Source: Ectopseudomonas composti (GTDB taxonomy: Bacteria; Pseudomonadota; Gammaproteobacteria; Pseudomonadales; Pseudomonadaceae). From it: DNA of 5,036 nucleotides. The stretch lies in NCBI GenBank assembly GCA_946886245.1, contig CAMPIF010000368.1, positions 1 to 5,036 on the forward strand. Direction: 5' to 3'. Positions 1 to 5,036 of this stretch are shown in pieces. Position 1 is the stretch's first letter. Every line of letters starts with the position of its first letter. Below the pieces are notes generated by a model. It was not told where the DNA came from, did not search any database, and saw only the letters and a program-made list of their open reading frames with translations. A program made the translations under genes and the position numbers.

Positions 1-1
1 G

Positions 2-1336
2 GATCTGCTGAAGCAGTCCTCTCAGAAAGTCGAGCGCCTCGATAAAACGCTGCTCGATGAGCATATCGCCTCTCTCGACCAGCAGATCAGTCGCCAGTTG
101 GACGCCATCATGCACCATGAAGACTTCCAGCGCGTCGAGTCGACCTGGCGTGGAGTCAAGTCACTGATCGACCAGACCGATTTTCGTCGCAACGTGCGCA
201 TCGAGCTGCTCGACATCAGCAAGGAACACCTGGTGCAGGACTTCGAGGACGCGCCGGAAATCGCCCAGAGCGGACTCTACGTTCACACCTATACCAATGA
301 GTACGACACACCCGGTGGCGAGCCGATTGGCGCCGCCATCTCCAACTACGAATTTGGTCGTGGCCCGCAGGACATCGCGTTGCTGCGCAATATCTCCAAG
401 GTTGCCGCCGCCGCACACATGCCCTTCATCGGCTCGGTCGGCCCGGCCTTCTTCGGCAAGGAGTCGATGGAAGAGGTCGCCGCGATCAAGGACATCGGCA
501 ACTACTTTGACCGCGCCGAATACCTGAAGTGGAAGTCCTTCCGCGATAGCGATGACTCCCGTTACATCGGCCTGACCATGCCGCGTGTGCTGGGTCGCCT
601 GCCCTATGGCCCTGACACCGTGCCGGTGCGCAGCTTCAACTACATCGAGAGTGTGAAGGGGCCGGATCACGACAAGTATCTCTGGACCAACGCCTCGTTC
701 GCCTTCGCTGCCAACATGGTGAAGAGCTTCATCAACAACGGCTGGTGCGTGCAGATTCGTGGGCCGCAAGCCGGCGGTGCCGTGACCGACCTGCCGATCC
801 ATCTCTACGACCTGGGCACCGGCAACCAGGTGAAGATTCCATCCGAGGTGATGATCCCGGAAACCCGAGAGTTCGAGTTCGCCAACCTGGGGTTCATTCC
901 GCTGTCGTACTACAAGAACCGGGACTACGCATGCTTCTTCAGTGCCAATAGCGCGCAGAAGCCGGCGCTCTATGAAACAGCGGACGCGACGGCCAACAGC
1001 CGCATCAACGCGCGTCTGCCCTACATCTTCTTGCTGTCGCGCATCGCCCATTACCTGAAGCTGATCCAGCGTGAAAACATTGGTACCACCAAGGACCGTC
1101 GTGTCCTCGAGCTGGAGCTGAACAACTGGATTCGCGGTCTGGTTACCGAAATGACCGACCCCGGTGATGATCTGCAGGCCTCTCACCCCCTGCGCGATGC
1201 CAAGGTCACGGTTGAGGATATCGAGGACAACCCTGGCTTCTTCCGCGTGAAGCTCTATGCCGTTCCCCACTTCCAGGTGGAAGGCATGGACGTGAACCTG
1301 TCCCTGGTCTCGCAGATGCCCAGGGCCAAAGCCTGA
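2..1336 (+). CDS. tssC: TssC (VipB/IglB family), T6SS contractile sheath large subunit, 5'-partial
   Basis: This is the large subunit of the T6SS sheath, which pairs with TssB to form the cytoplasmic contractile tube around Hcp. The frame is open from position 2 to the TGA at 1334-1336, giving 444 residues without a start. The family is usually about 490-500 residues, so roughly 50 N-terminal residues lie upstream of the window. The TTG at 98 is an internal Leu codon and not a start, because good TssC-like sequence precedes it. Visible family blocks, numbered in the fragment, are HHEDFQRVESTWRGV (38-52), HMPFIGSVGPAFF (139-151), TMPRVLGRLPYG (192-203) and the C-terminal FFRVKLYAVPHFQVEGM (413-429). 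The missing N-terminus is where, in the family, the helix recognised by ClpV lies. tssB is expected just upstream (inference). The fragment shows no internal stop or frameshift. Confidence 0.97.
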   Translation, partial: DLLKQSSQKVERLDKTLLDEHIASLDQQISRQLDAIMHHEDFQRVESTWRGVKSLIDQTDFRRNVRIELLDISKEHLVQDFEDAPEIAQSGLYVHTYTNEYDTPGGEPIGAAISNYEFGRGPQDIALLRNISKVAAAAHMPFIGSVGPAFFGKESMEEVAAIKDIGNYFDRAEYLKWKSFRDSDDSRYIGLTMPRVLGRLPYGPDTVPVRSFNYIESVKGPDHDKYLWTNASFAFAANMVKSFINNGWCVQIRGPQAGGAVTDLPIHLYDLGTGNQVKIPSEVMIPETREFEFANLGFIPLSYYKNRDYACFFSANSAQKPALYETADATANSRINARLPYIFLLSRIAHYLKLIQRENIGTTKDRRVLELELNNWIRGLVTEMTDPGDDLQASHPLRDAKVTVEDIEDNPGFFRVKLYAVPHFQVEGMDVNLSLVSQMPRAKA

Positions 1337-1346
1337 GTGTTCACAC

Positions 1347-1351
1347 GGAAG
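1347..1351 (+). promoter_or_regulatory. Ribosome binding site of tssK
   Basis: The purine-rich GGAAG lies six bases before the ATG at 1358. It decides the tssK start in favour of this ATG over the in-frame GTG at 1337, which directly abuts the tssC stop and has no such site at a suitable distance. Confidence 0.75.
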
Positions 1352-1357
1352 TCATCC

Positions 1358-2713
1358 ATGAAGATCGATCTTCCCTTATGGGGGGCGGGGGCCTTGCTGT
1401 CCCCGCAGCAATTCCAGCAGCAGGCCCGGTGGGAGGCCTGGACAAATGAATGCCTGGCACGTCTCTCACGCGCTCACCCATGGGGCGTCCAGGTTGCGGC
1501 GTTCGATCTGGACGCGCTGAGGCTTGGCAAGCTCAAGGCCACACGTCTGCGTGTGCGGATGCAGGACGGCACGCTGATCGACAGTGATGCGTCCGACCGT
1601 CTGCCGCCGGCGGTAGAGCTTGGCCGGCTGACCGAGGAGGGCGTTTCTACCGTCACCTTACTGCTGGCGTTGCCGCTCGAACATGCCAGCGGCGACAACT
1701 GCCTGCTCGACGAAGGCAAAGCCTGCAAACCGACACGCTATCGTCGAGACTGGCGCGAGGTGCAGGATCTCTTCGGTGATGAGAGCCAGTCCATCGCCGT
1801 GCTCGAGCATGTGTTGTCCCTGCGTCTGGACAGCGATGAGAACGCCGAGTACCTGACCTGTCCGATTGCACGTGTGGTCCGCGACGTGCAGGGCATCTGG
1901 ACGCTCGATCAGCGGTTTGTCCCGCCGCTGCTCAGCTTCGATGCCCAGCCGCAACTGCTCGTTCAGCTGGACAACCTGATGACCCAGTTGGCCGCCAAAC
2001 GTAGCCGCTTGATGGCGATGCGCCGCGAGAGTAACCAGCGTATGGCCGACTTCGCGGTGGCCGATGTCTCGCTGTTCTGGCTGCTCAATGCCCTGAACAG
2101 TTATCAGCCCGTGCTGGCTGATCTGCTGGCTCACCCGGCAAGGCATCCCGAGGTGGTCTACCTGGAGCTCATCAAGCTGGCGGGCAGTCTTCTCACCTTC
2201 TCACTCGAACACGACATCGGCGCCATACCGGCTTATCGGCATGAGCAGCTGGAGGCGGTCTTCCCACCGTTGTTCACGCTGATTTCCACCCTGCTCGAGG
2301 CCAGCCTGCCGTCCCGCGTCATCGCACTGGATCTCGAGCATCCCAACGCACACCGTTGGCAAGTGGCGTTGAACGATGCTCGGCTGCGCGATGCCGAGGC
2401 TGTCGATTTCTACCTGTCGGTGCGTTCCAGCCTGCCGGCTGCTCAGGTACAGAGCCAGTTCCCGCGCCTGTGCAAGGTAGGGGCTCCGGACGATGTCGAC
2501 CATCTCGTCAACGTGGCCCTCGACGGTGTGCCGCTGGTGCCGCTCGGCCACGTGCCGGCAGCGATTCCGGTGCGCCTGGGCAATCTGTACTTCGCCTTCG
2601 ACCTGAGCCATCCCAAGGCACGCGACATGCTGGCTTCAGGTACCTGCGCCCTGTACGTCCCCGGCACGCTCGGAGAGGTCCAGCTGGATCTGTTCGCGGT
2701 GCTGCGCTCATGA
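1358..2713 (+). CDS. tssK: TssK, T6SS baseplate-to-membrane-complex adaptor
   Basis: TssK is a trimeric cytoplasmic baseplate component. It connects the TssE/F/G wedge to the TssL/TssM membrane complex; its N-terminal part resembles phage receptor-binding-protein shoulders and its C-terminal part docks to the membrane complex (family knowledge). The product is 451 residues, matching the usual ~445. The N-terminus carries the family signature around LPLWGAGALLSPQQFQQQ (residues 5-22), followed by ARWEAW. A long central helical segment is followed by the C-terminal domain from about residue 315, ending in the IPVRLGNLYFAFDL block (403-416). The ATG at 1358 is preferred to the GTG at 1337 because family members start MKID-like and because a ribosome binding site sits at 1347-1351. 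It lies 21 bases after tssC and overlaps tssL by four bases, so the three genes are probably cotranscribed. No anomaly was seen. Confidence 0.95.
   Translation: MKIDLPLWGAGALLSPQQFQQQARWEAWTNECLARLSRAHPWGVQVAAFDLDALRLGKLKATRLRVRMQDGTLIDSDASDRLPPAVELGRLTEEGVSTVTLLLALPLEHASGDNCLLDEGKACKPTRYRRDWREVQDLFGDESQSIAVLEHVLSLRLDSDENAEYLTCPIARVVRDVQGIWTLDQRFVPPLLSFDAQPQLLVQLDNLMTQLAAKRSRLMAMRRESNQRMADFAVADVSLFWLLNALNSYQPVLADLLAHPARHPEVVYLELIKLAGSLLTFSLEHDIGAIPAYRHEQLEAVFPPLFTLISTLLEASLPSRVIALDLEHPNAHRWQVALNDARLRDAEAVDFYLSVRSSLPAAQVQSQFPRLCKVGAPDDVDHLVNVALDGVPLVPLGHVPAAIPVRLGNLYFAFDLSHPKARDMLASGTCALYVPGTLGEVQLDLFAVLRS
2710..2713 (+). other. ATGA stop/start overlap coupling tssK and tssL
   Basis: The TGA stop of tssK (2711-2713) overlaps the ATG start of tssL (2710-2712). 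No good Shine-Dalgarno sequence is seen at normal distance before 2710, so tssL translation is probably coupled to termination of tssK, keeping the two interacting proteins in ratio (inference). Confidence 0.75.
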
Positions 2714-3417
2714 CCAAGGTCTTTGGAACATCACCAATCGTGGATATCGATGCCCTGCTGCAGGACAGCTACCTGTTGGTCGTGGAGTTGCAACAGAAGG
2801 CCGCACCCAAGGATGGCGAAGAGCTGTGGAAGCATTGCATGGCGCAAGTCGAGCAGTGTCGCACCCGTCTGATCGACGCCGGCGTGAGTCAGCGCGCAGT
2901 CAATCAGATTGGCTATGCGCAGTGCGCACTGCTCGATGAGACCGTGCTGCGTCATGCCTCGACGCAGGCGCATGCGGTATGGGCGGCCAAGCCGCTGCAG
3001 GCGCATTTCTTCAACCGTCACCAGGCAGGTGAGCAACTCTACGAGGACATGCGCGAAGCCCTGGCTGAACCTGCTCCCGACCTGCGAGTCCTGACCTGCT
3101 ATCACCGCGTGTTGATGCTGAGTTTCCTGGGGCGCTATCGCACTGAGAGCGCAGCGGAGCGCGAGCAATTGCTGGCGGCCCTCTGCGAGCAGGTTGAACC
3201 CTTCGCGGCGTCGGGCTCCACTCCGCTACTGGTCGCCGTCCAGGGCTTCGGTGCAGATCAACCCGTCAGCAGTAACGAAACCCCGGAGGGGCGAGCAGCC
3301 AACCGCCGGGTCGACATCCGCCTGGTACCTGAGTCGGGAGCCTGCGCGCTTGCGCCTCAGGTATCCGGCGGCCAACCCCAGCCGCGGCAACAGCCGTCGG
3401 CGAATGTGCATCTGTAG
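2710..3417 (+). CDS. tssL: TssL (DotU family), apparent internal deletion: DotU domain joined to the end of an OmpA domain
   Basis: TssL is an inner-membrane T6SS protein whose cytoplasmic DotU domain contacts TssK and TssM. This product has 235 residues. Residues 11 to about 165 fit the DotU domain: VDIDALLQDSYLLVVEL (11-27), YAQCALLDETVL with its acidic pair (69-80), PLQAHFFNRHQAGEQLYEDM (95-114) and VLMLSFLGRYR (134-144). Normally the domain is followed by one transmembrane helix near residues 185-205. Here residues 166-206 instead resemble the tail of an OmpA/peptidoglycan-binding domain: GFGADQPVSSNETPEGRA (179-196), then NRRVDIRLVP. No 20-residue hydrophobic stretch exists anywhere. A Pro/Gln-rich tail ends the protein. 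The frame is continuous through the junction. The likely parent is a TssL of roughly 400 or more residues with a fused OmpA domain, or a tssL-tagL gene pair. The start is set by the overlap with tssK. As written, the protein probably cannot anchor in the membrane (inference). Confidence 0.88.
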   Translation: MTKVFGTSPIVDIDALLQDSYLLVVELQQKAAPKDGEELWKHCMAQVEQCRTRLIDAGVSQRAVNQIGYAQCALLDETVLRHASTQAHAVWAAKPLQAHFFNRHQAGEQLYEDMREALAEPAPDLRVLTCYHRVLMLSFLGRYRTESAAEREQLLAALCEQVEPFAASGSTPLLVAVQGFGADQPVSSNETPEGRAANRRVDIRLVPESGACALAPQVSGGQPQPRQQPSANVHL

Positions 3418-3422
3418 AAGGA
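3418..3422 (+). promoter_or_regulatory. Ribosome binding site of hcp
   Basis: AAGGA begins immediately after the tssL TAG stop and sits seven bases before the hcp ATG at 3430. This is near-ideal sequence and spacing, consistent with the high output expected for the tube protein. Confidence 0.75.
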
Positions 3423-3429
3423 ACTTCAC

Positions 3430-3921
3430 ATGGCTATTCCAGTTTATCTGTGGCTCAAAGACGATGGCGGTGCGGACATCAAAGGCTCGGTCGACGTGCA
3501 ACAGCGCGAAGGTAGCGTCGAAGTGGTGGCACAGGATCACAGCCTGTACATCCCGACCGACAACAACACCGGCAAGCTGACCGGCGCCCGCATCCATACG
3601 CCGTTCAACTTCACCAAGGAAATCGATGCCTCCAGCCCTTACCTGTACAAGGCGGTGAGCACCGGCCAAACCCTCAAGAGCGCCGAGTTCAAGTGGTACC
3701 GCATCGACGACGCCGGCCAGGAAGTCGAGTACTTCAACACCCTGCTGGAGAACGTCAAGGTCGTCAAAGTCGCGCCGAAAATGCACGACGTGAAAGACCC
3801 GTCCAAGGAAAAGCACAACCACCTGGAACAGGTTGAGCTGCGCTACGAGAAGATCACCTGGACCTTCAAGGACGGCAACATCATCCACTCCGACGCCTGG
3901 AACGAGCGTCAGAGCGCTTAA
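3430..3921 (+). CDS. hcp: Hcp (TssD), T6SS inner tube protein
   Basis: Hcp forms hexameric rings that stack into the expelled inner tube inside the TssB/TssC sheath. It is secreted and can carry small effectors in its lumen (family knowledge). The product is 163 residues, a standard Hcp length, so there is no fused C-terminal toxin domain. Family features are the N-terminal IPVYLWLKDDGGADIKGS (3-20), the central HTPFNFTKEIDASSPYLYKA (56-75) and the C-terminal ELRYEKITWTFKDGN (136-150) followed by IIHSDAWNE. It has no signal peptide, as expected. The start is supported by the ribosome binding site at 3418-3422. It follows tssL by 12 bases and is followed by a strong hairpin that may protect its transcript or separate its expression from clpV. 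It belongs to the main cluster, so it is probably the structural Hcp of this apparatus. Confidence 0.97.
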   Translation: MAIPVYLWLKDDGGADIKGSVDVQQREGSVEVVAQDHSLYIPTDNNTGKLTGARIHTPFNFTKEIDASSPYLYKAVSTGQTLKSAEFKWYRIDDAGQEVEYFNTLLENVKVVKVAPKMHDVKDPSKEKHNHLEQVELRYEKITWTFKDGNIIHSDAWNERQSA

Positions 3922-3929
3922 ACGTGTCC

Positions 3930-3959
3930 CATCGGCCGGCGGGGTACCGCCGGTCGATG
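3930..3959 (+). terminator. Strong hairpin between hcp and clpV, possible mRNA stabiliser or attenuator
   Basis: Positions 3930-3942 pair with 3947-3959 around the four-base loop GGTA. This gives a 13-base-pair GC-rich stem with a single G-U wobble and no bulge. It begins eight bases after the hcp stop. No run of T follows, so it is not a typical intrinsic terminator. A role in protecting the 3' end of the hcp message, or in partial read-through into clpV, is more likely (inference). The structure is seen directly; its function is not. Confidence 0.55.
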
Positions 3960-3985
3960 CTCGCTGAATACCCCTACGCCCAAGC

Positions 3986-3990
3986 AAGGA
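3986..3990 (+). promoter_or_regulatory. Ribosome binding site of tssH/clpV
   Basis: AAGGA lies seven bases before the ATG at 3998 and supports that start. Between the hairpin and this site I saw no convincing -35/-10 or sigma-54 promoter. Confidence 0.7.
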
Positions 3991-3997
3991 TCGCCCC

Positions 3998-5036
3998 ATG
4001 GCCCAGTCCACTCATCTGCTGCGTCGCCTCAATCCCTATTGCGCCCAGGCGCTGAGCGCCGCCGCGTCGCTGTGCCAGACCCGCACCCACCCCTTCATCA
4101 CCGTCGAGCACTGGCTGCTCAAACTGATGGAGCAGGGCGAGGGCGATCTGACCCTGATCGCACGTCGCTACGAATGGGACATGGACAGCCTGTGGCAGGG
4201 ACTGCTGGACCATCTCGATAGCTTGCCGCGCAGTGTGCGCGACAAGCCGCAGTTGTCTGCCAAATTGCAGCAGCTGATCAAGGACGCCTGGCTCTTCGCT
4301 TCCCTGCACGAAGATGCCCAAACCCTGCGCTCGGCCCACCTGCTGGCGGCTCTGCGCGAGACACCGAGCCTGCTCGAATGCGCTGCCGCCTGGCCGTTGC
4401 TCAGCGTCGCCGACACCCAGATCGAACGCCTGCTGACGCTGCTCAATGAGCAGTCCAGGGAGCGCCCGGCGCTTCAGCAGGAAGCGGCTCTGGCCGAGAC
4501 GCCACGATCTGCCCCAGGCACGTCTTCGGCCAGGAGCGATGGTCACACCGCCATCCTCGACAAGTTCACCCAGGACATCACCGCCAAGGCCTGGGCAGGC
4601 GCTATCGACCCGGTCTTCGGGCGCGACAACGAAATCCGCCAGGTCATCGACATTCTCGGCCGTCGGCGCAAGAACAACCCGATCCTGGTCGGCGAGCCTG
4701 GCGTGGGCAAGACTGCGCTGGTCGAAGGGCTGGCCCTGCGGATTGCCGACGGCAACGTGCCGGACAGCCTCAAGCAGGTCAGCGTGCGCACGCTCGACCT
4801 CGGCTTGCTGCAGGCAGGGGCGGGCGTGAAGGGCGAGTTCGAGCAGCGTCTGAAGAACGTCATCGATGCCGTCCAGCAATCGCCCACGCCGATCCTGCTG
4901 TTCATCGACGAAGCCCACACCCTGATCGGCGCCGGCAACCAGGCCGGAGGCGCCGATGCCGCCAACCTGCTCAAACCCGCCCTGGCACGGGGCGAACTGC
5001 GCACCATCGCCGCCACCACCTGGTCCGAATACAAAC
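3998..5036 (+). CDS. tssH: ClpV (TssH), AAA+ ATPase that recycles the T6SS sheath, 3'-partial
   Basis: ClpV is a hexameric Clp/Hsp100-type unfoldase that binds the N-terminal helix of TssC in contracted sheaths and extracts subunits for reuse. The first 346 residues are present, out of a usual ~850-900, and the frame stays open to the window end. The N-terminal Clp-N-like domain (about 1-150) includes LNPYCAQALSAAASLCQTRT (11-30) followed by a THPFITVEHWL-type stretch. A variable linker spans about 155-185, then the first AAA+ domain begins. Walker A is GEPGVGKT (232-239), the pore-loop region is AGAGVKGEFEQRL (273-285), and Walker B is ILLFIDEAH (299-307) with the catalytic D304-E305 pair. 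The segment ending TIAATTWSEYK (336-346) corresponds to the sensor-1 region. The VKG pore loop, the N-domain and the T6SS neighbours distinguish it from the ClpB chaperone. The second ATPase domain is beyond the window. All visible catalytic motifs are intact. Confidence 0.96.
   Translation, partial: MAQSTHLLRRLNPYCAQALSAAASLCQTRTHPFITVEHWLLKLMEQGEGDLTLIARRYEWDMDSLWQGLLDHLDSLPRSVRDKPQLSAKLQQLIKDAWLFASLHEDAQTLRSAHLLAALRETPSLLECAAAWPLLSVADTQIERLLTLLNEQSRERPALQQEAALAETPRSAPGTSSARSDGHTAILDKFTQDITAKAWAGAIDPVFGRDNEIRQVIDILGRRRKNNPILVGEPGVGKTALVEGLALRIADGNVPDSLKQVSVRTLDLGLLQAGAGVKGEFEQRLKNVIDAVQQSPTPILLFIDEAHTLIGAGNQAGGADAANLLKPALARGELRTIAATTWSEYK

Noticed and set aside
161..1270. Long open frame (369 codons) on the minus strand opposite tssC
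   Set aside because: It is antisense to a clearly recognised tssC, its translation shows no recognisable domain, and long antisense open frames are expected in GC-rich genes with strong third-position bias.
1337..1357. GTG start that would extend TssK by seven residues
   Set aside because: The GTG abuts the tssC stop with no ribosome binding site of its own; the ATG at 1358 has one at 1347-1351 and gives the family-typical MKID start.
2356..2709. Upstream in-frame extension of tssL into tssK
   Set aside because: The extension lies within tssK in another frame, reads as low-complexity Arg/Pro/Gly-rich sequence, and the DotU-like protein begins at the ATG at 2710.
3190..3240. A frameshift as the explanation for the missing membrane helix of TssL
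   Set aside because: Both the DotU part and the OmpA tail are in the same frame, and the few codons between them are too short to encode a helix in any frame. A deletion fits and a frameshift does not.
3226..4011. Open frame of 261 codons on the minus strand opposite tssL and hcp
   Set aside because: It spans two well-supported sense genes and their boundary, with no recognisable product.
3974..4918. Open frame of 314 codons on the minus strand opposite clpV
   Set aside because: It lies opposite a gene with intact Walker A and B motifs, and the product is a Gln/Arg/Leu-rich shadow without family signatures.

Overview
This window is a stretch of a type VI secretion system (T6SS) operon, all on the + strand. 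It encodes, in order: sheath protein TssC (5' end missing), baseplate protein TssK, membrane-complex protein TssL, tube protein Hcp/TssD and sheath-recycling ATPase ClpV/TssH (3' end missing). GC content looks to be about 60% by eye, codons strongly prefer G/C at third positions, and the proteins read like those of Pseudomonas or a close gammaproteobacterial relative. That assignment is a judgement from sequence style, not a search result.

Layout: positions 2-1336 hold the C-terminal ~90% of tssC. A 21-base gap with a good ribosome binding site leads to tssK (1358-2713). The tssK stop overlaps the tssL start by four bases (ATGA, 2710-2713). tssL ends at 3417, and 12 bases later hcp begins (3430-3921). 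A 76-base gap containing a strong hairpin separates hcp from tssH/clpV (3998 to the window end). No gene-free stretch exceeds 100 bases, and no mobile element, RNA gene or CRISPR array was seen.

How the parts work together (family knowledge): TssB/TssC form the contractile sheath around a tube of Hcp rings. TssK links the baseplate to the TssL/TssM/TssJ membrane complex. After firing, ClpV disassembles the contracted sheath. The order tssC-tssK-tssL-hcp-tssH, without tssE/F/G between tssC and tssK, resembles from memory the enteroaggregative E. coli sci-1 type of cluster.

The most notable point is tssL. Its 235-residue product starts as a normal DotU-type cytoplasmic domain, but near residue 165 it passes straight into what looks like the last ~40 residues of an OmpA/peptidoglycan-binding domain. 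The transmembrane helix and most of the periplasmic domain are absent. This looks like an in-frame internal deletion of a longer OmpA-fused TssL, or of a tssL-tagL pair, and it may disable the apparatus. Otherwise the window is an ordinary T6SS core. I found no previously undescribed system.
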